Assembly: GCA_905221605.1 (NCBI GenBank)
Contig: CAJNDS010000560.1
Span: 64,001 to 113,685 of the forward strand
DNA from: Symbiodinium natans
Taxonomy: Eukaryota; Sar; Dinophyceae; Suessiales; Symbiodiniaceae
Direction: 5' to 3'
DNA length: 49,685 nt
Part shown: in pieces, positions 1 through 10,780 of the stretch
Layout of the letters: the number at the start of each line of letters is the position of its first letter
How positions within the stretch are numbered: the first letter of the stretch is position 1
The notes under the pieces: model-generated
Database searches by the model: none
Told to the model about the DNA's origin: nothing
What the model saw: only the letters and a program-made list of their open reading frames with translations
Program-made: the position numbers and the translations under genes

Positions 1-665
1 CTTCGATCCCCGGGTTTATCTTTGAGGGTGGTCGGGTGGTCTACTGTTCAGTCGACTCAGAACAGTCACTCCAACTAGGCGGAAAGGGAACTACTATAGA
101 GACTTCAGGTGAAGAGGATGCGAGCTCCAGGCTCTATGGTAGGATTTTTGTGGCCCCCAAGCAGAAAGAAGCCTCAACGCCTCGGATTGAGCCTTCGGGC
201 CTTTGGGATTTCAGAGGCTTCGTATCTTTCTGCGATTTTAGGGCTTCGGGTGTTAAGCCCGCTAACGAACGAAGTGACTGCCTGAGCAAAAAGACCCGAA
301 GGAAAGCCGATCAACTGCAGTAAGCTGCTTCGTTTTGGGTCCATCGCCGTCGTTTGCCCTCAGAAAATATCGGGCAGCAGCTGAAAATCATGGTATGTAC
401 CGCGCGAAAGTTTTTTCTGCGTTCACCCCGGCAGCAGGACGTCCATCTGCAAGTGTTTGGGCGGCTTGGAGGTTAAGAACTTCTGAACTCCTTCATCCTG
501 AATTCCTAAATGTTTAGCAAAAAGGGTCAGGGTTTCGGGTTTAGGCTTTGGGTAGGTTTGTTGACTTAAGGGCCCTGTGGACCAAAATTCAGACGAACCG
601 GACATTTGCCAACAAAAATGCTTACGAATCCGGTTTGCTGATGCCGGGATAAGGGTCCACCCGAA
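1..665. other. Non-genic sequence with degraded telomere-like words
   Basis: No convincing gene is seen. Short open frames here overlap one another on both strands and have no recognisable domain. The sequence has scattered words such as GGGTTTAGG and GGGCTTCGGG that look like mutated TTTAGGG repeats, typical of old subtelomeric DNA. Confidence 0.5.
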
Positions 666-1790
666 AATCGATAGTGGCAGTAGTGCTAATTCTCGTCGTC
701 GTAGTTTTGCCCAACACCCTTGCAAGGCCTGAACATCTACATGGACTTGGGTTAGGGCTTGGGGTTCTAGTGGGGGTTCGGGATTGAAACGCGACTTCGG
801 AAAACATCGCAACAACAAGACCATCACGGCCCAGTCAAAACAACTCTATCTCTAGGCCGGCGACTTGGATGATGCGCTGAGGCCGGACGCAGCGGTTATC
901 GACCGTGCCAAAAAGCTGGGCTATGCGTCGTCCGGGGTTTGCGCGAGGCTCTTGCTCAGCATGAACCCAGAGTTCTGAACCCCAACCCCGGACCAGCTCT
1001 AGCCCCGAACCCTGATGCTCAGATTTCAGATTGGGTTGGCGCATGCTCAGGTTACGTTGCAATAACCAATGAAAAAGTTGCAGTTGTGCCGCCATAAGGT
1101 TGCAGGCCGGGGACGGTCACCAATCGGACAGTTAGCATGTGGAGCTGCAATTACTTAATCAGTAAATTGATTGGATAAGGTGCCCATCTTGTTTTTTCGT
1201 TGCCTTGCATTGGCTAACAGCCAACGGCCAATCACCCCCCCGAAGCAACAAACGAAGATCCTAAAGTGGCCTTGCAAGTTACCAGCTGCAGCTCAAACGC
1301 TTGCGCAAAGCTAGCTCAAACGAACGCTCCGCCCATTCAGTCGTTTTGCTTGGTACTGGTGGCGCTCGCCGCAAGCTTTGCCAAGCAGCTCATGTCATAT
1401 GAAATCCCAGTAGTCTTTCAAAAGATCAGAGCCGAAATGCAATACCATGAAGTCACAGCTACTGGAACATCGTTGACTTCTTTGTGTAGCTTGTTAAGTA
1501 GATGGGTGCTCAAGCTGAGTTTAGACTAGACTTCGGGGGCCTTGTCGCATCCGATGGCATGGTGCTATGTACCTCCGGGATGCACAAGCCTCAGCAGCAG
1601 CACGCTTGCAAGAGCAGACCAAGGATCCTTAGCATTATTTGTGGTAATCTCCTGAATTCAGGCGTACTGGTTCTCTGAGTCCGCAATACAATGTGCTGCA
1701 CTCCGAACATCCTTCGACTATGTTTGCCGGGAGTTGTTTTGGAAGTTGAAGTCCAGGGATACGGGGCTCTTTGGGTTGACGTGGGGTTTC
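666..1790 (+). repeat. Diverged ~1.1 kb subtelomeric block, copy A
   Basis: This block aligns with 9629-10780 in the same orientation. Shared landmarks in order are AATCGATAGTGGCAGT, CATGGACTTGGGTTAGGG, the exon-like GCCGGCGACTTGG, CCTTGCAAGTTACCAGCTGC, CTTGTCGCATCCGATGGCAT, and CAGGGATACGGGGCT at the right end. The copies differ by many substitutions and small indels, so the duplication is old compared with the 7-kb duplication at 14.6-28.2 kb. Most of the block is non-coding; the part that behaves like an exon is listed separately. Confidence 0.8.
856..975 (+). pseudogene. Exon-like fragment, copy A
   Basis: The segment starts just after a CTAG that could be a 3' splice acceptor. Read in the frame GDLDDALRPDAAVIDRAKKL, it stays open for about 37 codons. 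Compared codon by codon with 9844-9960, I count 8 synonymous and 3 non-synonymous changes plus one 9-base in-frame indel after the Gly-Val-Cys-Ala residues. That pattern means this stretch was under protein-level selection after the two copies parted. I do not recognise the family, and no full gene can be assembled around it, so I treat it as an exon of an unknown gene or a remnant. Confidence 0.5.
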
Positions 1791-2295
1791 TGTGATCTCG
1801 TGCAGGTTGTCTCTCGGGAGTCCCTCTTATGGGTTCATGTTGTTTCCAAGGATGAGCACGCTCGAGAAACGCAGTGCACAGTCTGAAACTTTTGAAGCGA
1901 CACGTCGTTGGGTCGATGTCTTTTTCGAGGGGCGCGTGACAAAGGTATTGGAGTCGAAACTATAGGTTCAGCAGAGGGCTTGAAAATGGCAAGCCGGCCC
2001 AGCGTTGCCAATCTCCATTCCAGCCGGCCGAGGACTTCAGCAACAGCCTCCTGGTGCACTGCATCCAGGAGGGTTGGGGCTGAGCACATGTTTCGTGAGT
2101 ATGCCAGGAGACACTTTCCGAAAAGTGAGGGGCAAGCTCCCAAAGCCCCTGAAGTCCACCGGGTTCTGTCCGATGGCCTGAGGCTTTCCCATATGTGAAA
2201 CAAAGTTTGGACGGCAAAAGGCTCCGCAAGGCACTACAAGGCTCCACGAGGAGGCCCTCAAGGGCCCTCAACCCCAAGTGAGGCCCAAGATGAGT
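1791..2295. other. Non-genic stretch
   Basis: Overlapping open frames occur on both strands, none with domain signals. Nothing here can be supported as a gene. Confidence 0.4.
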
Positions 2296-2392
2296 GGTTT
2301 AGGGTTTAGGGTTTAGGGTTTAGGGTTTAGAGTTTAGGGTTTAGGGTTTAGGGTTTAGGGTTTCGGGTTTAGGGTTTAGGGTTTAGGGTTAG
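2296..2392 (+). repeat. Interstitial telomeric tract (TTTAGGG)n
   Basis: About 13 tandem TTTAGGG units lie on the plus strand with a few variants (TTTAGAG, TTTCGGG). The G-rich strand runs left to right, opposite to the next two tracts at 2982 and 3517. Confidence 0.95.
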
Positions 2393-2981
2393 TGCCTGAT
2401 TCATCAACCACGCGAGGAGTTGGAGAAGTTACCCGCATGCGCGTAGTATGTGCGGAATTGTCTTTCGTGGAGAGGATGATGCTGTGCGACGATTAGATGC
2501 ACATGCATTGTTTGAATTACTGGCATCATACACAAGAAAGCATGCTCCGAAGTCATGTCATTCACGCCATTGTCTCAGGGCACTGCAGCCGGTAGCACCT
2601 CCAAAGAAGCCGATGGCCCCGGAGTCTCACACCACACCCACACACCCTGAACAACTACTGCAAGACTGGCTCCTCCGACTGCCGCCCAAGTGCTTGCATG
2701 CCTGGCACAGATTTCACATCCCATGCAGCCATGAAAGCCTAAACGGGCTAAACCCAAACAAAAAGTGCCCATGTAGCTAGCCTTAGATCAAAGCATGGCA
2801 CATCCTCTTTGAGCTCTTTTTTTGCATCCCCATCCCGAGAAAGCTGTCTCCAGGCCGCCATCTTGGGCCATGCCGAGGGCCTGGAGGCCCGCACCGGCAC
2901 CGAAGACGACGGAGCCACTCCAAGGTCCTCCGTTCTTCACATCTCTTGCCCGAGGCAGCTAGTAACAGCTAGTACCCTAGT
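2393..2981. other. Spacer between opposed telomeric tracts
   Basis: A 110-codon open frame at 2448-2780 begins Met-Cys-Gly-Ile-Val but has no further match to any family I know and is crossed by an antisense frame. I do not call it a gene. Confidence 0.35.
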
Positions 2982-3147
2982 ACCCTAAACCCTGAACCCT
3001 AACCCCAAGACCCTAAACCCTAAACCCTAAACCCTAAGCCCTAAACCCTAAACCCTAAACCCTAAACCCTAAACCCGAAACCCTAAACCCTAAACCCTAA
3101 ACCCTAAACCCTAAACCCTAAACCCTAAACCCTAAACCCTAAACCTC
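2982..3147 (-). repeat. Interstitial telomeric tract (CCCTAAA)n
   Basis: Tandem CCCTAAA units run on the plus strand with occasional variants (CCCTAAG, CCCGAAA). The tract ends abruptly at CCTCCTGGAGACGG. Confidence 0.95.
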
Positions 3148-3516
3148 CTGGAGACGGCCCTGTGGAGGCGGAGAGCTTCGCGGCGCTCAAGCGAAGCAGC
3201 TTGCTTGGATTGCCCAAAGACTCCAGTATCCATCCCTGAAAATCAGGGAGTATTCCTTAAACTGCAACAGGGATCTTAACAAATATTCCCCAAAAAGGAT
3301 ATTCTTCTTGCAGTGCAACAGGGAAGAGGGATGCTCTGGGGCTCAGTGCTCTTCTTTCCGAACATTTCTTAGATTGCTCCGTCTGCACCGCCCTCAGAAG
3401 CAGGAGCTGGCATTGATGCTTGCAGCTTTCAATATGAGTGATGGAATATGCCTGAATGAAAAGGTGCACCCGAGTGTCGAACTCTGCAGATTCTTAACTC
3501 CTGAGCACAAGCTTCG

Positions 3517-3794
3517 GAACCCTAAACCCTAAACCCTAAACCCTAAACCCTAAACCCTAAACCCTAAACCCTAAACCCTAAACCCTAAACCCTAAACCCT
3601 AAACCCTAAACCCTAAACCCTAAACCCTAACCCTAAACCCTAACCCAAACCCTAAACCCTAAACCTAAACCCTAACCCTAAACCCTAAACCCTAAACCCT
3701 AAACCCTAAACCCTAAACCCTAAACCCTAAACCCTAAACCCTAAACCCTAAACCCTAAACCCTAAACCCTAAACCCTAAACCCTAAACCCTAAA
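3517..3794 (-). repeat. Interstitial telomeric tract (CCCTAAA)n
   Basis: About 275 bp of CCCTAAA repeats, with a few CCCTAA units and one CCCAAAC variant in the middle. Point-like variants inside a long regular tract indicate an internal, not a terminal, telomere sequence. Confidence 0.95.
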
Positions 3795-5027
3795 GAAGCT
3801 CAGTCGGCTCCGTGCTTTCAAGACACAGTCTAAATCCCTAAGCCCTTAAACGAGCAGCGTGTAGCCCCATGAGCTCCAAAATCTCCCCGCGATTTGTCCT
3901 GCAGGTCCATCAGAACCTAGGTTTTTTCTGGGGATGGCTCGTAGGAAAGTTTCGGGTTCAGGGTTAGTTTTTAGGTAATAGGTTTTCTAAGACCGACAAG
4001 ATGTTTAAGGCTTCGAGGCGTATTGCAATAGCCTTGACAACAACAAGACTAACCATAGTAACAATTGGGAAAGGGGCGCCCCCTTCTGATATGAAGCAGC
4101 CGCACTGGGGAAACCTTTTGATTGAGGCGTCCCTTTTTGCGTCTAGATGGGGATGCAGAGGTTCGCTGTATCCGACGTGTTGATTTGTAGTACAAGCTAA
4201 GTACTGTAATCGCATGCATTGCTGGGCGAACACCGCAGCATTGTGGTTCTGGGGGTGGGCAACCCGACCTGTGCGGCTGACTTCAAGGCGGGAAAACCAT
4301 CACAGCAGGATGTCTCAATTTGTTTTTGTTCTTCATATTAGGCCCATAGTCAGTACAACCTTTTGGCACCCTTAGGGTTCAGGGTTTAGGGCTTAGGGTT
4401 TAGGGTGCGGCGTCTAGGGGCGCATGTGTGTCCCGACATGCGACGTCGGCGTAAGAATCGATACCCCCCGCTCTGGCGACTAGGTGCTCTAGTTGCTCTC
4501 ATTCAGGCCTTATGAAGGTCTAGTACCTGGGGATGCTCCCCTTATACCAAGAGTCCTTAAGAGTGATTTGGCTGGGACATTAAAACCAAAACGCCGCACA
4601 CTTGCCATGACCTAGTGGAAGGCTCTCGCCGATCACGAGAAGCTTCGGCGGGAATCCCAGGACGCCAAGAAGAAGGCGCTTGCTCAATCGGTTTAGGGTT
4701 CAGCTTTTGTGGGTGAGGTTAGTGGCTTTTGAGGCCTGATGCAGGGGCATGATGTAGGGGCGCCTCTAAGTAGAATCTTGTTTTGCCGTTTACATTTAAT
4801 TTGTTCGCCTATATTTAGCTCAGAGGATTGTAGGGGCCTCTTTAAACCCTACACCCGAGGCTTAGTAGGATTGTTGGAGCAAGCACAATCCCTTAAAGGG
4901 TTCTATCTTGGGGATGCAAGGTACCCAATTCTGAAATGCCTTACTAAGAGCAAGCAAACCCTGAACCCGACATCCTAAACCCTCCAAGGTTTAGTTCAGG
5001 CGAGTTCCCAGAGCCTTGTGTCAACCC
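3795..5027. other. Non-genic stretch with short telomere-like words
   Basis: Nothing is recognisable as a gene. A short degraded telomeric stretch lies near 4372-4407. The 4739-4978 open frame has no domain signal. Confidence 0.4.
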
Positions 5028-5215
5028 AATTCCCCCCCCCCTCCCCCCCCCTTCCCCCCCCCCTTCCCCCCCCCTTCCCCCCCCCCCCCCCCCCTTCCCC
5101 CCCCTTCCCCCCCCCCCTTCCCCCCCCTTCCCCCCCCCCCCCTTCCTCCCCCCCCCCCCCCCTCCCCCCCCCCCCTTCCCCCTCCTTCCCCTTCCCCCGC
5201 TTCCCCCCCCCTGCG
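5028..5215. repeat. C-rich polypyrimidine tract (C7-14 TT)n
   Basis: Nearly pure C runs of 7 to 14 bases are separated by TT or T, giving long spurious Pro-rich frames on one strand and Gly-rich frames on the other. The G-rich minus strand could form G-quadruplexes. Run lengths are unreliable in any assembly. Confidence 0.95.
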
Positions 5216-5611
5216 CGCTGCAGCGGAAGCAGCTGCGGCAAAGCACAAGGCTCTCCCGGGCGACGACCCAAAGCAAGCTCCCCAAAAGTACCCTTTATCA
5301 CTTGCTCGGGTTTAGGTCTTGGGTTTAGGGTTTAGGGTTTAAGGAGGTTCCAGTGTCTGCCCACTGTTTCCTTCGAACTTTGGCTTCCTAGACTTTGGGG
5401 TGACTGCTGACAATTCTGGACCCGAAGCCCTAAACGGTTGCCCTTGATTTCTGGGCGGGATGCGGATGCCCTCAGAGGTGGGTTCTGGGCTTGGGCCTTT
5501 GAATTCAGGGGCTTGGCTGCCCCGAAGCCCCAGCTCCTGTGGGTAAACCCCTGGATTTCCCACCTTCCCTGTTTCTTCGAAGTTGTCCCAAGAAGGAACG
5601 ATTACTAGGAG

Positions 5612-5760
5612 TACATGGACCCTCCGGACCATTCTGAGCCTACACGTTGCATGGAGTTTCGAGAGCGCCAGGCGTTCACAGCGCAGGTGCAGGGGCTGCT
5701 GAAAGAGGCCGAGGCCTGCCTTCGTCAATCTAGGAGCAGCGCATTAGGCTCTTGCTCGAA
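5612..5760 (+). pseudogene. Possible exon fragment
   Basis: From 5615 the frame reads MDPPDHSEPTRCMEFRERQA, then an Ala/Glu/Leu-rich helix-like run (QGLLKEAEACLRQ), before losing protein character near 5740. Balanced composition and lack of telomere-like words set it apart from its surroundings. There is no second copy to test for selection, so this is only a candidate. Confidence 0.25.
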
Positions 5761-7246
5761 TATGGTGCATGTTCACCTGGTACTGATAATAAAGCCCCTT
5801 GACCCTCCTGCAAACCCATAGCTGCCTGGGAACCCGATGAAGGCGCAGCACGCCAGAGCCGTCAAGGCTCGTAACGACGAGCTGAGGCCTGGCAGCTGCA
5901 GATGAGAAGTGCCCCGAGTTTTGGGCGTTGAGCTCTCTTGGTTGGGACGCTCAAGTTGTGCAGCAACCCTGTCAGGAGTTGCCATCTGTGGTTGTACCAC
6001 ATGCGCGGCCAGCTCCAGGAGCGGCAGGCGTCGCATGTGTCCAAACGTGTCTTGTGTCCAAGAATGCATGAAAAGGAATCGGAACGCAGAAAGCAATCAG
6101 GGGAATATGACTTAAGCGTGCTGGGGTCATGTTGAGCAAGCATGTAACAAACCAGGCGTGTTTCTCGGGGAAGCCTCTTTCAGCTTGATAAGACTCAACT
6201 TACAGGCGTAACAACACAAGCGTGCCCCTGAAAACATGCCTGTAATAGCTTGATCAGACTCAACTTAAAGGCCCTGGATTGGCGCGCCGAAAGCGCGTGC
6301 CTTTGCTGCGCCAGTGCTGTGTCGCAGCACGGTCCGAGCATGCATGTGGTGCATGTGGCGCCTGAGGTGGAGGGCATAACGCAGACTTTAAGATTCCTGG
6401 GCGTATTTATGCAAAAAGGGTCTCGGTCGCTGTGATCGCCGCCGCCCAGACCTGTCCTCCAGCCCGAAGAGACCTCCAAGAAGACCACGCCCGCCTGCAT
6501 TGGTGGGACTTTTGTTGCCCCCCTGCACGAAACCCACAGCCGCGCGCTGCCACGCGCGAAAGTCCACATTCCTGATTGCTTGCTTAAAACCAGCGTGCCC
6601 CTCGGGATTGACATGCGCTGCCTTTTCTCACTTTTGACGTGGGATTATCGAGCCAGGCCTGATGGAATTCGCTTATGTGCGCCCACGCTTCAGCCCTTTA
6701 GGGCTTTAGGTTTTTTTAGGGTTTTAGGGTTCTTCGGTTTTTTTAGGGTTGTTAGGGTTTTTTGAGTTTTTTAAGGTTTTTACGCTTCTGAGGGTTGTGT
6801 GGGCTTTTCGTAGTTTGGTGCTTTAGGCTTTTCCCGGCTTTAGGGTGAGTCATTGAGGGTTCTAGCGGTTCTGTCGCAGGCTCCGCGCGGGCGGCCTTTG
6901 CGCCCTGGCCGCCGGGGCGGCGACGGGGAGGCAGGATTGTTCCTACCGACCCGTTTTCGAAGTCCATGCGAAAGACCGGCGAAGTATGTACCATGTGGAC
7001 GTCAGATGAGCACAGTTTTGTTGCAAGGGTTCGCGGCCTCCGGAGCGGCCTCGCCGTGCGCAGGCGAGGGCGGACGGGAGCCGAAGAGGATGGGTCTGGG
7101 CGGGTTTGCAGTCTAGCGGCTAGCGATGTCGAGACATATGTCGAATGTTCCCCCGGATAGAGGAGTTCGGGAATTCAGGACGCTCATCCTATCTCAACGT
7201 CGCCTCATGTCGAGCACAGTCGAGTATAGCCGCGCTCGGCAAAGAT
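5761..7246. other. GC-rich non-genic stretch with possible small exon remnants
   Basis: Short frames near 5938-6135 and 6853-7116 look partly protein-like but are interrupted and unsupported. A zone of TTTAGGG-like and TTTT-rich words lies at 6690-6850. Confidence 0.3.
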
Positions 7247-7345
7247 GAGGGGGGGGGGGGGGGGGGGGGTGAGGGGGGTGTGAGGGGGGGGGGGGTGAGG
7301 GGGGGTGAGGGGGGGGTGAAGAAGGGGGGTGAAGAAGGGGGCTAA
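7247..7345. repeat. G-rich tract (GGGGGGTGA)n
   Basis: Long G runs are broken by TGA, TGTGA and GAAGAA. It has G-quadruplex potential on the plus strand. Its apparent Gly-rich reading frame is a composition artefact. Confidence 0.9.
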
Positions 7346-7361
7346 GCCCGCCGGGGCGCAA

Positions 7362-7380
7362 CTTATATATATATATATAT

Positions 7381-7419
<39 letters not shown>

Positions 7420-7468
7420 TATATTTATATATTTATATATTTATATATTTATTTATATATTATATATG
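7362..7468. repeat. AT microsatellite (TA)n, (TTTA)n, (TATATTTA)n
   Basis: A run of TA dinucleotides passes into about ten TTTA units and then mixed TATATTTA units. It lies 15 bp beyond the G-rich tract, so a strong GC-to-AT composition switch occurs here. Confidence 0.95.
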
Positions 7469-7799
7469 CTCCCCCCCCCCACCTGTTATCCACCGTTTTG
7501 TTGCTTTTCATGGTACCTCTACGACCTTTTGCATGTATATGTGGAAGGTTGTGATGTCACATGTGCGCGTAAAAGGATAAAATGCTCACAGTATTCTCGC
7601 GTCCCCGGGGCCTACAGGACATGTCTTTTTCGCGTCACCCTCGCGCGCTCGAACGCTTCTTAGTCTTATGGTTCGAGGTCTACCATCCTTCCTTTTCCAT
7701 TTCCTGTACTTGAATATACGAATACAATGCATGTACCCTGTAAACGTACATGTTGTGGGTACTTCTTATACTTTTTCTGTAAATTTCCACAGGAGGCAA

Positions 7800-8735
7800 G
7801 CCCTACAGACTAAAGACATAGGCATAACCCTATGAGATTTAAGGTTTAGGGATTTAAGAACAAGCCCTATTGGGTTAGAAGGTAGAAATCCTATAGGTTA
7901 ATGCCTAAACCTTACACCCGATAGGCCTTAAACCCCAAAGGGCTAACCCCGTCAGGCTGTTAGAGAAGGTTGAACTGCCTAACATGCACTTAGACCTAGG
8001 TCTGGACATTTCTGCCTTCAGCACCTATAGGGTTACAGCCTTCTAATCTTTTAGAGCCCTAAAGGGTTTTAGGGTTCGGACCCTAAAGGGCTTGGGTAAT
8101 GCTTAAAGCTTAGACTCTATAGGGTTAAACCCTATAGAGCTAACCCCGTCAGGGTATTAGAGATAATCTCCAAAAAGCTCTGAGGCTTTTAACCCCGAAA
8201 GGGTTTACAGGTTTAGATGCCTAAACTTGAGGCGTAAATTCTGATATTTTAAGTGCATTTAAGATCTAAGGTCTGGACATTTATACATTCAGCACAGGGT
8301 TAAAAACCTTTCAACCTCTTAGAGCCCGAAGGATTTAGGGTTAAGGTTTGAATGCCCAAACCTTAAGGCCTTGCGGCTTAGACTCTATGGCTTAGGTTTA
8401 AATTCCAGTTCTTCAACCCTGCATCTTTAAACCTTAACCCTATAGGTTAAGGGTTTAGATTTAATTGCCGGCTTAGGATTACATGCCTAAACCTTAAACC
8501 CTAAACTTGTAAACCTGAACCCTATCGGGTTCCCTATAGGGTTTAGGGTTTAGGGTTTAGGGTTTAGGGTTTAAAGATTAAGGGTTGAGGTTTAATTGCT
8601 TCACCCTGAAACAATATAGGCTTGAAAGGTTGAGGGTTGAAGGTTTAACCCTAAACCTAAACCCTTTAGGCTTTCAGGCTTAGGGATGAACCCCTGAACC
8701 CTATAGCGTTTCGTGGCTTCTTTTTACAAACCCTG
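7800..8735. repeat. Degraded telomere-derived zone with head-to-head junction words
   Basis: The stretch is full of CCCTAAA- and TTTAGGG-like words in both orientations, including repeated CCCTATAGGG, which is CCCTA joined to TAGGG head to head (for example near 8117, 8131 and 8535). A short intact (TTTAGGG)4 run lies at about 8537-8573. No gene is present. Confidence 0.7.
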
Positions 8736-8789
8736 CACCCTTAACCGATGGAAATTTTAGAGATGAGCCCTGAATAGCCCTTAAAGAAA

Positions 8790-8925
8790 TCAGGGAGCGG
8801 AGGGGAGCGGAGCGGAGGGGAGCGAAGCGCAGGGGGGGAAGGGGATAGCAGAGGTCCTGGGGCTAAGATGGAAGAACCCCCCCTCCCCCCTCCCCCTCCC
8901 CCCCTCCCCCCTCCCCCCACCCCCC
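8790..8925. repeat. Purine-rich then C-rich low-complexity tract
   Basis: GGAGCGGAGGGGAGCGAAGCG is followed by (C5-8 T)n at 8878-8925. It is open for translation in several frames only because of its composition. Confidence 0.85.
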
Positions 8926-9628
8926 TGCTTATAAGCAACCCAACTGCTTATAAGCAAACCGCACCCAAAAAAAATTCTTACACGTCACCCTCCGGATATG
9001 ACGGCCATGCTGAATACTAGACCCATTTGGAGTTTTGAACTTCAATACTCCTTGTCCCTCATCGTGCTTGACCATTGAGACCTTGAAATTTAAGTACACT
9101 ATGCACTTTAGAAACACCAGTAACTAGACAATATCGTCACACTATAGTATCAGAATATAACAAGACTGAAGCTTGGAAGTAACGAAGCTCTGAAGTTACC
9201 TAACCCCCCCCAAAACGGGTGGATAACTGGGGGGGGGTACCATATATATACACATATAAATATACAAGGAATATATTGGGGCTAGAAAGGGGAATAAGAT
9301 TAAGGGTCCCTTCTTGCCACTCATTTCATATAGCCCTTCCCTCTTTAAACGGTTCAGACGTAGGGGCCTTTAATTTGTACAGGGTATGGGTGTCCCATTC
9401 TATGGGCCCATACTAAGGGACCATGTAACGACCCTGAGAGCCACAAAAAAGTATCATCAAGTCTGCGGATGCTCCGATGAAGGTGCCTGCTTGTGCGATC
9501 CTGCGTGAGAAGCTCAAGGCGGGGCGGGAGTGTTTGGAGTCTTCCCTTGTGCATGATTCGGGTGTATAAAAGTTCAGAATGTCGGTTTCTAAGCACTGGG
9601 TTGTAGGCTACCCTAAACTCTAAATTAG
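8926..9628. other. Non-genic stretch
   Basis: AT-richer sequence containing a duplicated CTTATAAGCA(A/C)C word at 8928-8957 and a short TATATACACATATAAATATAC run near 9243. No gene is supported. Confidence 0.4.
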
Positions 9629-10780
9629 AATCGATAGTGGCAGTCCTCGTCGTCGTAGTTTGCCCAACTCCCCTGAAAGGCCTGAATATCTGTATGGACT
9701 TGGGTTAGGGTTTGGGGTCTAGCAGCTGCTCTAGCGGGGGTCTTGGCTTCTAACGCGACACCATCGGAGAAAAAACAGCAACCACGCTGGCCTGAAACTT
9801 CGTCCCAGACCGGCGCCGCCCAGTCAAAAATCTCTTTGCCTAGGCCGGCGACTTGGACGAGGCGTTGAGACCGGATGCAGCAGCTATCGACCGTGCCAAA
9901 CAGCTGGGCTACGCGTCGTCCGGGGTTTGCGCCGCATTCCAGAGGCTATTGCTCAGCATGAACCGGAGTTCTGAACCCCAACCCCTCGAACCAAGCTCTG
10001 GCCCGAGCCCTGATGTTCGGATTGGCTTGGCGCCTTGTCAGGATACATTGCCATATTCAATGAAAACATCGCAATTGTGCACCGAAAGGTCCAAGGCCAG
10101 GGGTGGTATCCCATCGGATAGTTTCTGAAGCATTTTCAGATGCGGAGCTGCAAATGCTTAGGCGGTGAAGTTGATTGGATAAGGTGTCTGTCTTGGTATT
10201 TCTTTGCCCTACATTGGCAGCCAACGGCCAGTGACCCCATAAACCAACAAACAAAGGTCCTAACGTGGCCTTGCAAGTTACCAGCTGCAGCCTAGGATCC
10301 TTGAAGTGCTTGCTACTCGTGGCGCTCGCCGCAAGCTTTGGCCAAACAGCTCATGTCATGAAATCCCAGTAGTCTTGCCAAAAACCCAAGCCGAAGTGCG
10401 ATACCATGAAATCGCAATTAATGGAACATCCTTGAAGTCCTGGTGTAGCTTGACAAGTAGACTGGTGCTCAATTGTCAAGACCCGAGTGTGGATTGGCGT
10501 TCGGGGGCCTTGTCGCATCCGATGGCATGGTACTATGTACGTTCGGGAAGCGCAAGCCTCAGCAGGAGCATGCTTGCAAGAACAGGCCAAAGATCCTGAC
10601 TATTGTTCTGATGCCTTTGAGGTAATCTTCTGAGTTAAGATGTATTGGCTCACTGGGTCCACAATACAATGTGCCGTGCCCCGACTCGAGACCGCGCATC
10701 CTTCGACTCTTTCTGCCGAGAGTCTTTGGCAAGTTGAAAGCCAGGGATACGGGGCTGGGTTTCTGTGCTGTGTGCGTGGT
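9629..10780 (+). repeat. Diverged ~1.1 kb subtelomeric block, copy B
   Basis: Second copy of the block at 666-1790, with the same landmarks in the same order. It lacks some segments of copy A near 10290-10310 and carries its own small insertions. The two blocks are 9 kb apart with telomeric tracts between them. Confidence 0.8.
9844..9962 (+). pseudogene. Exon-like fragment, copy B
   Basis: Follows CCTAG (candidate splice acceptor) and reads GDLDEALRPDAAAIDRAKQL, continuing through an Ala-Phe-Gln-Arg-Leu-Leu-Leu-Ser-Met-Asn stretch. Compared with copy A, changes fall mainly in third codon positions, and the only length difference is 9 bases in frame. I infer that both descend from a functional exon; the family is unknown. 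Confidence 0.5.

Noticed and set aside
2448-2780. MCGIV N-terminus suggesting a class II glutamine amidotransferase
   Set aside because: Only the first five residues fit; the conserved Arg-Gly and Asn-Gly motifs that should follow are absent.
5016-5335. Pro-rich and Gly-rich ORFs over poly-C tracts (also 13086-13364, 34231-34579)
   Set aside because: Pure composition artefacts; all frames on both strands are open and run lengths are unreliable.
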